DNA of 64,000 nucleotides from Veillonella sp. VA137. GTDB taxonomy: Bacteria; Bacillota; Negativicutes; Veillonellales; Veillonellaceae. Shown in pieces: positions 26,549-35,459 of the stretch (positions are counted from its first letter, which is position 1; each line of letters opens with the position of its first letter). The position numbers and the translations under genes are program-made. Location: the NCBI RefSeq assembly GCF_003992015.1, contig NZ_RQVK01000009.1:1-64000 (forward strand), read 5' to 3'. The notes under the pieces are model-generated. The model was not told the origin of the DNA. It ran no database searches and saw nothing but the letters and a program-made list of their open reading frames with translations.

Positions 26549-26868
26549 GTAGTTAGGGATGTTTTGCTATAGATTTTTATAATTAGAATGGGTGATAAGG
26601 TGTTCCTACTCGAGGTAGAATCAAGATGATAACTGTTTTACATATTGCCTAAATTCTATGTGTATATAGCACTGGTAGCAACCGTTTTAATGAGGCGGAG
26701 AACCCTTTATATTAAAGGATTTATCGGCATTTGCGAAATGAATATTTTAATACTTAATTTTAAATATCTAGTTATGCTATATTTGAAAAGCAATATACAT
26801 AATAAAAGTATATGCTAGGTTTGTTGTGATCATGCATTATGCATTTCACATAATACTAATTATAGGTA

Positions 26869-26906
26869 AAGGACTGATACTCGTATCAGTCCTTTCCTAT
26901 TAGCAT
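26869..26906 (-). terminator. Terminator of mscL
   Basis: Perfect stem AAAGGACTGATAC / GTATCAGTCCTTT with almost no loop, about 55 bp beyond the mscL stop and flanked by AT-rich runs. It can act in both directions. Confidence 0.7.
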
Positions 26907-26959
26907 AATATAAAGTTAAAATTCAAAAAGATAGAGGCTGGTATTTGTTACATCTATCA

Positions 26960-27400
26960 TTATTTGATAGCCAACTCGGCTGTGCAGTGTGGACAACGTG
27001 TAGCATCATCAGCAATCGCTTCACGGCAATAATCACATTTACGAACTTCCACCGGTGCTTCTGCAGGTGTAAATCGTTTGATTTGGCTGATGACAGTGAA
27101 AATACAAAGAGCAATGATAAGGAACTCAAACACTGTATTCAAGAAAAGACCATAGGCTATCATAGGGATACCAGCTGCTTTTGCTTCTGCAAAAGTAGTA
27201 GGAGCAGCACCCGAAGTTAAAGGGATAAATAAATTTGAAAAGTCCACTCCACCTAATAATAAACCGATAGGAGGCATAACCACATCGTTTACCAAAGAGG
27301 TAACAATTTTACCAAAAGCCGCACCAATGATAACGCCGACTGCTAAATCTACTACATTTCCGCGCATAGCAAAGTCTTTAAAATCTTTAAAAAAGGTCAT
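26960..27400 (-). CDS. mscL: Large-conductance mechanosensitive channel MscL, with C-terminal zinc ribbon
   Basis: Pentameric inner-membrane channel that opens under membrane tension and releases solutes on osmotic downshock. 146 residues. Hallmarks: N-terminal helix [22 protein letters not shown]1 [19 protein letters not shown], and TM2 [20 protein letters not shown]. After TM2 the C terminus has Cys122, Cys125, Cys136 and Cys139 (CDYC and CPHC), a small zinc-ribbon-like knuckle instead of the plain charged helix of the E. coli protein. The start ATG (MTFFKDF) follows CGGAG with 7 bp spacing; upstream frame extension is AT-rich and non-coding. Confidence 0.95.
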   Translation of the reverse strand: MTFFKDFKDFAMRGNVVDLAVGVIIGAAFGKIVTSLVNDVVMPPIGLLLGGVDFSNLFIPLTSGAAPTTFAEAKAAGIPMIAYGLFLNTVFEFLIIALCIFTVISQIKRFTPAEAPVEVRKCDYCREAIADDATRCPHCTAELAIK

Positions 27401-27524
27401 ATTAATCTCCGTTTCAAAACTTACAAAATAAAAAACATAATCTATATTATAATACAAATATATCGAAAAAGATAGATATACAGTGTAAATAAAATGATTG
27501 AATACACAACGTTTTATAGATTGA

Positions 27525-27574
27525 AAAAAGCTGTCATACCGTTAGACTCATAGGTCTAGGGATGACAGCTTTTT
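27525..27574 (-). terminator. Terminator of the DeoR-family gene
   Basis: Perfect 13-bp stem AAAAAGCTGTCAT / ATGACAGCTTTTT with an inner AGAC/GTCT hairpin, directly after the stop codon. The minus-strand product ends in a U run. Confidence 0.85.
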
Positions 27575-27578
27575 ATAA

Positions 27579-28334
27579 TTAACGATGATGATCAACTTCT
27601 TGAATATTTGCATAGTTCCGATATAATTCATTAGGTAATTTCGTAGTAATAATAGACGCTTTATCAATGGTGGCAAAGGTAACAGATGAAATGCGATCAA
27701 ACTTGGATGGATCTGCTAATACGAAGGCATTGTGACATTTTTGCAATGCTTTTTCTTTCACAGATGCATCAAGAGGATCTTCTGTAGTAAAGCCAGATTT
27801 AAAACTAATACCATGGGTACTAAAGAACCCCTGGGTAAAGTTGTACGATTCCAATTGATTAAGGGCTACACTACCGACGATAGAAGACGAAATGGGATTG
27901 ACAGTGCCACCTAATAAGATGACTTTCAAATGGCGTGATGCCAAATGGGTAGCATGATGAATACCGTTAGTCACAAAGGTTGCATTCGTGTGCTGTAAAT
28001 AATGTAATACCATTTCAGTGGTACTGCCCGCATCAATGAAGATAAAACCAGAGGGACTGATTAATTCAGAGGCCGCTAAGGCAATAGATTCTTTCGCATC
28101 ACGATACATGACAGATTTAGGGAGCATATCTATATCCGTTGTGGTATGATCAATGGTGAGGCTCGCTGCACCACCATGAACCTTTTGCAAGAGACCTTTG
28201 TTGTGGAGATAGGCTAAATCTCTGCGTATTGTAGGCGCTGAAGAAGACAAGGCAGTGACCAGTTCGTGTACGGTCACCACACGATTTTGTTTCAAGCGTC
28301 GTAAAATAGCAGAATAACGTTCTTCAGGAAGCAT
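27579..28334 (-). CDS. DeoR-family transcriptional regulator
   Basis: Repressor of about 251 residues. The N-terminal winged helix has the family signature ERYSAILRRLKQNRVVTVHE and SSAPTIRRDLAYLHNKGLL (residues 5-50), then VHGGA. The C-terminal DeoRC sensor domain has FIDAGSTTEMVLHYL, VTNGIHHATHL and VILLGGTVNPISSSIVG, which bind phosphorylated sugars in relatives. DeoR genes usually sit beside sugar kinases or phosphotransferase genes, but none is adjacent: mscL lies on one side and dapF, divergent, on the other. The target is unknown. The ATG follows GGAGGTG. Confidence 0.88.
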   Translation of the reverse strand: MLPEERYSAILRRLKQNRVVTVHELVTALSSSAPTIRRDLAYLHNKGLLQKVHGGAASLTIDHTTTDIDMLPKSVMYRDAKESIALAASELISPSGFIFIDAGSTTEMVLHYLQHTNATFVTNGIHHATHLASRHLKVILLGGTVNPISSSIVGSVALNQLESYNFTQGFFSTHGISFKSGFTTEDPLDASVKEKALQKCHNAFVLADPSKFDRISSVTFATIDKASIITTKLPNELYRNYANIQEVDHHR

Positions 28335-28550
28335 AGTAAAATCACCTCCAATATATGATTAACCTAATACTGCTTAGGAAAACGTACCTATTATTTTTCC
28401 TATATTCATGGTAATATAAATGGCAAATAAATTATAGTAGTCTACGGTGGTTTTCATCAAAATGTATAAAAGTAAAGACTATATTTTGCGATAAATTTAA
28501 TATCCGCTCTGTGCGGATAGGAATTATATACTATAAATGAGGAGATACGT

Positions 28551-29390
28551 ATGAAAATAACAAAAATGCATGGTTTAGGGAATGATTTTATCGTCTTCTT
28601 CGATGATGGTGCAAGTCAGTTTGATGTGACAGATATGGCGCAACGCCTCTGCGATCGTCATACCGGTATTGGCGCAGATGGTCTTGTCATTGTCATGCCT
28701 TCTAAGGTAGCGGATGTGCGCATGCGCATTATTAATTCTGACGGCAGTGAAGCGGAAATGTGTGGTAATGGCATTCGATGCTTTGCGAAGTATGCCTACG
28801 ACCGCAAGATTATCGATAAAGAAGTGTTTACGGTAGAAACGCTAGCAGGTATTATGACGCCAACGATTATTGCCGAAAATGGTGTGGCTAAACTGGTGAA
28901 AGTCAACATGGGGAAACCAACATTTCCTGCGAAGGATATTCCTATGGACGTAGAAACAGACAAAGTTATAGACTATACCATCGATGTAGATGGCACATCC
29001 TATGTGGTGAGTTCTGTACTGTTAGGAGTACCGCATACTGAAGTCTTTGTAGAGGATGTAACAACAGTTCCATTGACAGTGTTAGGGCCGAAGATTGAAA
29101 AGCATCCTTTGTTCCCCAAAGGGACAAATGTGAACTTTGTGCAAGTGATGGATAAAAACACTGTGAAAGTCCGCACGTGGGAACGAGGTGCAGGAGCGAC
29201 CTTAGCTTGTGGTACAGGCTCTTGTTCTAGTGCTGTGATGGCTCATGAAAAAGGACTTACTGGACGTTCTGTAGATGTGGAGTTATACCTTGGTACCTTA
29301 CATATCGATTATGATGAGGATGGAGCGGTGTATATGACAGGACCTGCTACAGAAGTGTTTAGCTTGGAATTAGAGGATGTAACTTGTTAG
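28551..29390 (+). CDS. dapF: Diaminopimelate epimerase DapF
   Basis: Converts LL- to meso-diaminopimelate for lysine and peptidoglycan synthesis, without cofactor. 279 residues. Both catalytic cysteines are present: Cys71 in EMCGNGIRC and Cys220 in LACGTGSCSS. The N terminus KMHGLGNDFIV is characteristic. The ATG follows GAGGAG. A small hairpin ATCCGC-TCTG-GCGGAT (about 28502-28518) stands 35 bp upstream. The gene is alone and ends at a strong bidirectional terminator. Meso-DAP peptidoglycan agrees with a diderm Negativicute. Confidence 0.96.
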   Translation: MKITKMHGLGNDFIVFFDDGASQFDVTDMAQRLCDRHTGIGADGLVIVMPSKVADVRMRIINSDGSEAEMCGNGIRCFAKYAYDRKIIDKEVFTVETLAGIMTPTIIAENGVAKLVKVNMGKPTFPAKDIPMDVETDKVIDYTIDVDGTSYVVSSVLLGVPHTEVFVEDVTTVPLTVLGPKIEKHPLFPKGTNVNFVQVMDKNTVKVRTWERGAGATLACGTGSCSSAVMAHEKGLTGRSVDVELYLGTLHIDYDEDGAVYMTGPATEVFSLELEDVTC

Positions 29391-29534
29391 ATAAATGCTA
29401 ACATGTAGGAATGCCGAAGACGTATAAGCCCCTAAAATATAAATACTTAAGATATATCTGCATTTAAATGTAGGGGTAGCAATACACTGAGTTTCAAATG
29501 TAAAGAAAGTGGTAACAAAATAACTTCCAATATA

Positions 29535-29575
29535 AAAGAGGAACGTTGATCACATCGTATCAACGTTCCTCTTTC
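29535..29575. terminator. Bidirectional terminator between dapF and the SLH protein gene
   Basis: Perfect 16-bp stem AAAGAGGAACGTTGAT / ATCAACGTTCCTCTTT with an 8-nt loop, flanked by A and T runs, between convergent genes. It is the longest and most regular member of the GAGGAACGTTG family here. The 145 bp between dapF and this site show nothing else. Confidence 0.88.
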
Positions 29576-29689
29576 TTTATATACAATCATGAAAATATAA
29601 AAATAAAAAATAATAGTATGGTTTTACATCAGATAAACTTTGTTGTAGTTAGCATTGACTGCTCTCGTGCATTACCAATTAACGTATAC

Positions 29690-30844
29690 CTATGAATTAG
29701 TTTTAAGCTGTATTTTTTTACCAAACTTTTTCACAAATGCTGTTTGTGCCGTAGCATGTAACTTGTCTACAGTTAGAATCAATCCATCTACATTTGGTGT
29801 TGGTGTGACAGCTAGGATGGTTCCTTGCGGTTCTAATTGGCGATACAAGTAAGCGGCATCGGTTTGTAAATTGTCAAAGTCACCTAAGCTATATGATCCA
29901 GTTGTAATGATGTGGTTATCTAAGAAGTATTTATCTTTAATGTAAGCCGTTTCGGCAGTAATGGCTTTCACATCACTGGAAGATGTAAAGGAAATAACTA
30001 ATTTACCATCACGCCAGAACATAGCACCACGGTTGTGGAAATCGTAATTCTCGCCAAATGTTTTCTTGATCAGAGCGCGTGCCGTTTCTTCCATTTGTTG
30101 TTGCTGAATTGTGTGCTGAATGGTAGTAGCTTCTTTAGAGAAGAGTAAACGATAGGTAATTTCAGCAGCTTCAGCACGTGTTACATACTTTTCAGGGTTA
30201 AACAAACCTGTTGTGCTGTAGTTAATAAATCCCAGTAAAGCTAATTCTCGTACAGATGACTGGGCCCAAGGGGCAATGAATTTTTGATCGCTAAAGTGAA
30301 TTGTATCTAATGCAGTGGGATCTTCCGTGTGGTACCCTTGGTAGTGTAAAAATTTATTGGCAACGACAGCAAACTCTTGGCGAGACATGTATTGCTCTGG
30401 CCGATAGGTAGAGTCTCCATAGCCACTGATGATATTGGCCCTTGCTACACTTTCAATAGCCAAGGAAGACCAACGGTCAGAGGTGATGTCTGAGAAGGAG
30501 CTGGCTAGCATGATGGACGGAGTGTCACCAAGCATATTGCTAAATAAGGAGGCCGCTTCTTCACGAGAGAGTGGATCATTTGGTTTGAAAGCACCGTTAC
30601 GATAGCCACTCATGAGCCCTTCTTTTGTCATTTTAGTAATTGATTCATAGGCCCAAAAGTGAGTGGGTACATCGGTAAAACGATATTTCTGTACACGATC
30701 AAAGGTAGAGGTGCTATTTGGCTGTGAATAGGTGTAGGCGCTAGGCCCCAGTGTTGTCGATGAGGGGAGCAAATTGATGGCCTCAGCATGTACGAATAAT
30801 GCGGGCACGATAGTAAGTAATAGTGCTGTCGATATACGTTTCAT
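29690..30844 (-). CDS. SLH-domain cell-envelope protein
   Basis: Secreted or outer-membrane-associated protein of 384 residues. It starts at MKRISTALLL (ATG behind TTTGGAGG; the open frame upstream has no ribosome site), with a signal peptide cut near VHA-EAIN. Three SLH domains follow at about residues 47-105, 108-168 and 175-235: FKPNDPLSREEAASLFSNML, YRPEQYMSRQEFAVVANKFL, FNPEKYVTRAEAAEITYRLL. The last 140 residues form a separate domain of unknown family (for example RGAMFWRDGKLVISFTSSSD). No transmembrane barrel is evident. In Negativicutes SLH domains bind polyamine-bearing peptidoglycan, so this protein probably sits on the cell wall under the outer membrane. Confidence 0.88.
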   Translation of the reverse strand: MKRISTALLLTIVPALFVHAEAINLLPSSTTLGPSAYTYSQPNSTSTFDRVQKYRFTDVPTHFWAYESITKMTKEGLMSGYRNGAFKPNDPLSREEAASLFSNMLGDTPSIMLASSFSDITSDRWSSLAIESVARANIISGYGDSTYRPEQYMSRQEFAVVANKFLHYQGYHTEDPTALDTIHFSDQKFIAPWAQSSVRELALLGFINYSTTGLFNPEKYVTRAEAAEITYRLLFSKEATTIQHTIQQQQMEETARALIKKTFGENYDFHNRGAMFWRDGKLVISFTSSSDVKAITAETAYIKDKYFLDNHIITTGSYSLGDFDNLQTDAAYLYRQLEPQGTILAVTPTPNVDGLILTVDKLHATAQTAFVKKFGKKIQLKTNS

Positions 30845-31371
30845 AATATGCCTCCAAAAACAGAGAAGTGAGTTGTGTTTTGTTATGTTTATCATACCAT
30901 ATTTGAAAGATTGACTCCATGTGAAAAGAGTGATATTTATCAATGAATTTGCTGTAGAGAAAATTGAATTATAGAGCAATAGTTATCTCTTTCATGAGTT
31001 TTGGTTATAACACTAATTTTAAGTAGGAATTAGAGATTGAAAAGACATGTGTGTTTTAATAGAAGATTTGATATGTATTAAAATACATAAAAATTATACA
31101 AGCCTTGATGCTATAAGGCTTGATAAGACTAGGGAAAACATGTGATTTTTGGTACAAATCGACTGATTGATAATGACTAGCAAAATGGTATAAAAATGGG
31201 GTCTTGCTAATATTGCAAGTCTTTTGTAATTACAGAAAAATTACTATATAATAAAATCATCAAAAAAACTATTTAGAATCTACCGTTCTAATAGTACATA
31301 GATGGAAAACGATTGTTGCATTTTGCCAATCAAGTGATAGTAGTTTACTTTAAAGTTGAGGATGTGAAAAA
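30845..31371. other. Intergenic region upstream of the lactate operon
   Basis: Region between divergent genes. It holds a hairpin CAAGCCTT-GATGCTAT-AAGGCTTG (about 31098-31121), an inverted repeat CTTGC-TAATATT-GCAAG (31203-31219) just upstream of the lut promoter, and a leader of about 113 nt. No ORF or named RNA was seen. Confidence 0.5.
31224..31252 (+). promoter_or_regulatory. Promoter of the lutABC operon with upstream dyad
   Basis: TTGTAA (31224-31229), a 17-bp spacer and TATAAT (31247-31252). The dyad CTTGC N7 GCAAG ends 5 bp upstream of the -35 box and is a possible operator or activator site. No regulator gene is adjacent. Confidence 0.65.
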
Positions 31372-32109
31372 ATGAAAATTCATTTATTCCAACAATGTTT
31401 GATTGATATGTTCTACCCTCATGTAGGCATGGCAGGCGTAAAGGTTCTTGAAAACCTTGGCTGCGAATTAACAGTTCCTAAAAAGCAAGTGTGCTGTGGT
31501 CAGATGTTTGTTAACTCTGGTTACAACGAAGCTGCTAAAGGAGCTATCAAAAATACAATTGAACAATTTGAGAATGCTGACTATGTAGTGAGCATGTCTG
31601 GCTCTTGTGCGTTCGCGATTCGCGACGAATATCATCATATTTTAAAAGATGAACCAGAATGGTTAGCACGAGCTGAAAGATTGAGCTCAAAAATTTATGA
31701 GTTCACACAATTCATCGTTGACGTGTTGGGAGTAACTGATGTGGGTGCTCGCTTTAATGATAAAGTGACATACCATAAATCTTGTCACGTAACACGTTTG
31801 ATGGGAATCAAAGAACAACCTATGAAACTGTTAGCAGGCATTCAAGGTTTAGAATACTTACCATTGCATCGTGCAGAACGTTGCTGTGGATTTGGTGGTA
31901 CTTTCACAGTAAAAAATCCTGAAATTTCCGCTGTTATGACACGAGAAAAAGCGTTGAATATCGCTGATTCTGGTGCTAACATTGTAGCAGGTTCTGATAT
32001 GGCTTGCTTGATGAATATTGAAGGTATGTTAGATCGACTTTACAAAGAAGGCGAAATTGATCGCCATATCCGTGTAATGCACATAGCGGAATTGTTGAAT
32101 AGTCGATAG
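31372..32109 (+). CDS. lutA: Lactate utilization protein A (LutA/LldE)
   Basis: Cytosolic heterodisulfide-reductase-like protein with two cysteine-rich (CCG) domains, one of three subunits of the LutABC L-lactate dehydrogenase (LldEFG). 245 residues. The first domain has VCCGQMFVNSGY and SGSCAFAIRDEY; the second has YHKSCHVTRLMG and AERCCGFGGTFTVKNPEIS. The opening QQCLIDMFYPHVG is the usual start of the family. It is first in the operon, 11 bp before lutB. The complex oxidises L-lactate to pyruvate; lactate is the main carbon source of veillonellae. Confidence 0.92.
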   Translation: MKIHLFQQCLIDMFYPHVGMAGVKVLENLGCELTVPKKQVCCGQMFVNSGYNEAAKGAIKNTIEQFENADYVVSMSGSCAFAIRDEYHHILKDEPEWLARAERLSSKIYEFTQFIVDVLGVTDVGARFNDKVTYHKSCHVTRLMGIKEQPMKLLAGIQGLEYLPLHRAERCCGFGGTFTVKNPEISAVMTREKALNIADSGANIVAGSDMACLMNIEGMLDRLYKEGEIDRHIRVMHIAELLNSR

Positions 32110-32120
32110 GAGGAGTCACC

Positions 32121-33566
32121 ATGAGTAATATTGTGTACGATAAACGCCCGTTTAAGACACGCGTTAATGATGTGCTTGCTAATGACTTCAAAGTAAAAGC
32201 CATTCAAACAGCACAGGATGTATTCTATGAAAAACGTAAAGCTGTAGTAGATCAAGTAGCAGAATGGGAAGATTTCCGTGATGAAGCCGCTGATTTGCGT
32301 GACCATGTATTGGCTAATTTGGATTACTATTTGAATCAATTTGCTGAAAATGCTGAAAAAGCTGGTGCTCATGTACACTTTGCAGCAGATGATAAAGAAG
32401 CAACGGCCATTTGCATGGAAGTACTTCGTGCAAAAGAAGCAAAAATGGTTGTTAAATCCAAAACCATGGTATCTGAAGAAATCGGATTGAACCACGAATT
32501 AATTGAAGCGGGTATCGAAGTAAACGAAACTGACTTGGCAGAATTTATTTTGCAAACAGCTGACTTTGATCCTCCATCCCATATCGTAGTACCTGCATTG
32601 CATTTTGAACGTAACCGTATTCGTGATACATTTGCGAAAAAATTAGGTTATGAAGGCACTGAAAATCCAGAAGAAATGACTCGTTTCGTACGTCGCTATA
32701 TTCGCGATCGTTTCTTACGTGCAGACGTAGGTTTCACTGGTTGTAACTTCGGTGTAGCTGAAACTGGTACTATTACTATCGTATCTAATGAAGGTAATGG
32801 TCGTATGGCAAGCTCCATGCCTAAAACGCAAATTGCATTGATGGGTATGGAACGTTTGGTGCCTAACTTCGCATCTTTAGATGTGATGATGGAAATGTTG
32901 ATTCGTTCCTCTGTAGGCGCTAAAATTTCCAACTACTTCTCCATGATTACAGGTCCTGCTCGTGAAGGGGAAGCAGACGGTCCAGAAGAATTACACATCA
33001 TCATCATTGATAACCGTCGTTCTGGTATTTTAGGTGGCGATTTTGAAGAAATGTTACGTTGTATCCGTTGTGGTGCATGTATGAACATTTGCCCTGTATA
33101 TCGTCACATTACAGGTCATGGTTATGGCTCTATCTATCCAGGTCCAATGGGTGCTGTATTAACTCCGCTATTGGTTGGTTATGAAGAAGCTGGCGATCTT
33201 CCTTACGCGTCCACATTGTGCGGCGAATGTTGGGAGCACTGCCCAGTTAAGATTCCATTGCATGAATTATTATTGAAACATCGTCAAGTGATTGCAGATA
33301 AATTACAAATGCGTCCAGCTATTGAACGCAGCATCTTCCATACAGTGGCAGGTGTATTTGCGAACTCCTTCTTGTTCGATATGGGTACTAAAATGGGTGC
33401 TATCGGCATGAAATTAATGAGTAACAATGGCCATATGGCAGATTGGACAAAAGTATTACCAGTAGTTGGTGGCTGGGTGAAAGCAAAAGACATGGGCTTG
33501 CTCAAAATGAGTAAATTCCGTGATGAATATGCAAAACACGTAGCACAAAAGGGAAAGGAGAAATAA
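32121..33566 (+). CDS. lutB: Lactate utilization protein B (LutB/LldF), iron-sulfur subunit
   Basis: Iron-sulfur electron-transfer subunit of the LutABC lactate dehydrogenase, 481 residues. The N-terminal LUD domain (about 60-300) contains VGFTGCNFGVAETGTI. Two 4Fe-4S motifs follow: CIRCGACMNICPVYRHITGH near residue 315 and CGECWEHCPVKIPLHELL near 370. The ATG stands behind AGGAGG. The next gene begins 2 bp after its stop, so the three genes form one operon. Confidence 0.95.
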   Translation: MSNIVYDKRPFKTRVNDVLANDFKVKAIQTAQDVFYEKRKAVVDQVAEWEDFRDEAADLRDHVLANLDYYLNQFAENAEKAGAHVHFAADDKEATAICMEVLRAKEAKMVVKSKTMVSEEIGLNHELIEAGIEVNETDLAEFILQTADFDPPSHIVVPALHFERNRIRDTFAKKLGYEGTENPEEMTRFVRRYIRDRFLRADVGFTGCNFGVAETGTITIVSNEGNGRMASSMPKTQIALMGMERLVPNFASLDVMMEMLIRSSVGAKISNYFSMITGPAREGEADGPEELHIIIIDNRRSGILGGDFEEMLRCIRCGACMNICPVYRHITGHGYGSIYPGPMGAVLTPLLVGYEEAGDLPYASTLCGECWEHCPVKIPLHELLLKHRQVIADKLQMRPAIERSIFHTVAGVFANSFLFDMGTKMGAIGMKLMSNNGHMADWTKVLPVVGGWVKAKDMGLLKMSKFRDEYAKHVAQKGKEK

Positions 33567-33567
33567 A

Positions 33568-34278
33568 ATGGATCAAGCAAAAAAACAAGCCTTTTTAGGT
33601 CGCCTATCTCGTGCGTTAGGCCGTGACTCAATTCCTACATCTGTAACACCTTTTGATTTTTCAAAAGGACCTCAAGAAACTATGTATTCTGACCTTAGTC
33701 ATGAGCAAGTAGTAGAGATGTTTAAAACAGAAGCAGAACGTTTAGGTACTAAACTTATCGAAGTAGAAGAGTCTCAACTAGCTCAAGCATTAGTGGATGA
33801 AATTATTGTTCGTGGTGGCGGCAGCGTTGTGTACCCTAAATCTGCAGAAGTAGAAAACTATGGATTAGAAGCAGCTTTCAAACAATTGGGTGAAGACCAA
33901 GCAACATTCTATCAATGGGATGCTACGAAAGGTCGTGAAGCGAATATCAATGTGGCGAAGGATTCTAACATTGGTATTACATTCCCAATTTTGGGTATTG
34001 CGGAAACAGCAACAGTAATCCAACCAAGTACAGAAGAATCTGGTCGTTCCCTAGGGTTATTGCCATTGACTCATATCTCTGTATTACGTACTGAAAATAT
34101 TCATCCACGTATGACACAAACGATGGCAGAATTAGCGAAGATCTATCGCAATGATCCAGCTAAGTTCCCTACCAATGTAGTTCACATCTCTGGTCCATCT
34201 AACACAGCGGATATCGAATTAGTTCGTGTCGTAGGTGTTCATGGTCCAATCAATGTAACATTCATCTTAGTTAAATAA
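33568..34278 (+). CDS. lutC: Lactate utilization protein C (LutC/LldG)
   Basis: LUD-domain subunit completing the LutABC complex, 236 residues. Characteristic segments are IGITFPILGIAETATVI, the segment SLGLLPLTHISVLR, and the C-terminal HISGPSNTADIELVRVVGVH. It carries no cysteine cluster, as usual for LutC. The ATG follows AAAGGAG, overlapping the end of lutB. A strong terminator follows within 30 bp, closing the operon. Confidence 0.93.
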   Translation: MDQAKKQAFLGRLSRALGRDSIPTSVTPFDFSKGPQETMYSDLSHEQVVEMFKTEAERLGTKLIEVEESQLAQALVDEIIVRGGGSVVYPKSAEVENYGLEAAFKQLGEDQATFYQWDATKGREANINVAKDSNIGITFPILGIAETATVIQPSTEESGRSLGLLPLTHISVLRTENIHPRMTQTMAELAKIYRNDPAKFPTNVVHISGPSNTADIELVRVVGVHGPINVTFILVK

Positions 34279-34302
34279 GAGATATAGTTCATAAACAATT
34301 AG

Positions 34303-34342
34303 GATATAGGGTAGTTGATAGGTATATCAACTATCCTATATT
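34303..34342 (+). terminator. Terminator of the lutABC operon
   Basis: Stem ATATAGGGTAGTTGATA / TATCAACTATCCTATAT with a 4-nt loop and one mismatch, followed by TTTTTGG. It is distantly related to the recurrent GTTGAT terminators. Confidence 0.85.
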
Positions 34343-34432
34343 TTTGGTTCTAGAAGTTTTTTGTTACGTGTTGGTGACAGCAAGTGTTTCTATACTAAAT
34401 ATGGAGTGTCCGTGTCATAACAGATAGTATAT

Positions 34433-34460
34433 TTGACAAAAGACCTTTTTTTCGTATACT
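34433..34460 (+). promoter_or_regulatory. Promoter of the mscS-family gene
   Basis: Consensus TTGACA, a 16-bp spacer and TATACT, about 120 bp before the start codon. Confidence 0.65.
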
Positions 34461-34580
34461 TAAAGATAATATATTGACAAGTTTAGTTTTATAGCTATCA
34501 TAGAATGTAATTGTATGTGGATTAGCTATTATATACTGTACGTTAGTTATAGCAACATAGTTATAGGAAAGGAATAATGT

Positions 34581-35459
34581 ATGTTATTAGCAGAAGAAAA
34601 AGTTGCTACAGCCACAGCGGCAGGCGCTGAAAAGGTAGCAGAGCATGTAGAGGAAAGTATTTCCTTTGTCAATCATGTGCAATCCTTATTACTGGAATAT
34701 TTACCTAGTATTATTTTGGCCATCATCGTGTTGATTATAGGCCGCTATATCGCTCTATTTGTAAGACGTCTATCAGTACAATTGATGAGTCGCACCGGTT
34801 ATGATCAAACGGTGCGCAGCTTTGCGTCTCAAATTATTTACTACACTATTTTGTCTGTAGTCGTGCTGTCAGCTTTGTCCTTAGTGGGGTTTCCGACAAA
34901 TAACTTCTTGGCGGCTTTTGGTGCCTTCGGTATCGCCATTGGCTTGGCATTACAAAATAACATGTCCAACTTAGCATCGGGATTGATTATCTTGGCGTTT
35001 AAACCGTTTAAAGCTGGGGATTGGATTTCTGTGAATGGTGTGGAAGGCTCTGTGAAATCCATCCATCTTATTAATACCGCCATTGCGACGAAAGAAAATC
35101 GTATTGTCTTCATCCCGAATTCGGCCATTACGTCCAATAACTTAATGAATAGTAACTATGAAGAAACAAGATATATTACATTTGTGTTTGGTATTAACTA
35201 TAATGCAGACCATCATCGTGCTATTGAGATTATCAAAGAAATTTTACTGAGCACAGGTAAGGTTCATAATATGGATACTTTAGAAATTGGTATCAAAGAG
35301 TTTGGTGATAGCTCTGTGAACATTGTGGCCTATCCTTTAATTAATGCTAGTGATTTTAGAGAAGTCTATTATGGTGTTATGTCCGATGTGAAAGATCGTT
35401 TTGATGCAGAAGGTATCGATATTCCCTATCCACAACGTGTGGTACATATGGCTAACTAA
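34581..35459 (+). CDS. Small-conductance mechanosensitive channel (MscS family)
   Basis: Inner-membrane channel of 292 residues with the plain E. coli MscS layout: N-terminal helix, three transmembrane segments (about 45-65, 85-108, 112-135), then the beta and alpha/beta cytoplasmic vestibule. The pore helix reads AAFGAFGIAIGLALQNNMSNL, followed by SGLIILAFKPFKAGDWI. It releases solutes during hypo-osmotic shock; with mscL in the same window the cell has both channel types. The ATG follows AAAGGAATA. The 3' end is partly duplicated in the following intergenic stretch. Confidence 0.92.
   Translation: MLLAEEKVATATAAGAEKVAEHVEESISFVNHVQSLLLEYLPSIILAIIVLIIGRYIALFVRRLSVQLMSRTGYDQTVRSFASQIIYYTILSVVVLSALSLVGFPTNNFLAAFGAFGIAIGLALQNNMSNLASGLIILAFKPFKAGDWISVNGVEGSVKSIHLINTAIATKENRIVFIPNSAITSNNLMNSNYEETRYITFVFGINYNADHHRAIEIIKEILLSTGKVHNMDTLEIGIKEFGDSSVNIVAYPLINASDFREVYYGVMSDVKDRFDAEGIDIPYPQRVVHMAN

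Larger units (their letters stand above)
26418..26959. other. Intergenic region with two terminators and a palindrome
   Basis: Between the autotransporter gene and mscL. It holds a terminator at 26511-26548, another at 26869-26906, and the inverted repeat GTGATCATGCATTATGCAT TTCAC at about 26826-26849. The sequence in between (26560-26820) is AT-rich with no credible ORF, tRNA or named RNA motif that I can recognise. Confidence 0.5.
34279..34580. other. Intergenic region between lutC and the mscS-family gene
   Basis: It contains the lut terminator (34303-34342), a canonical promoter (34433-34460) and a second possible promoter (TTGACA at 34474, TATCAT at 34496). Nothing else is recognised. 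Confidence 0.5.
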
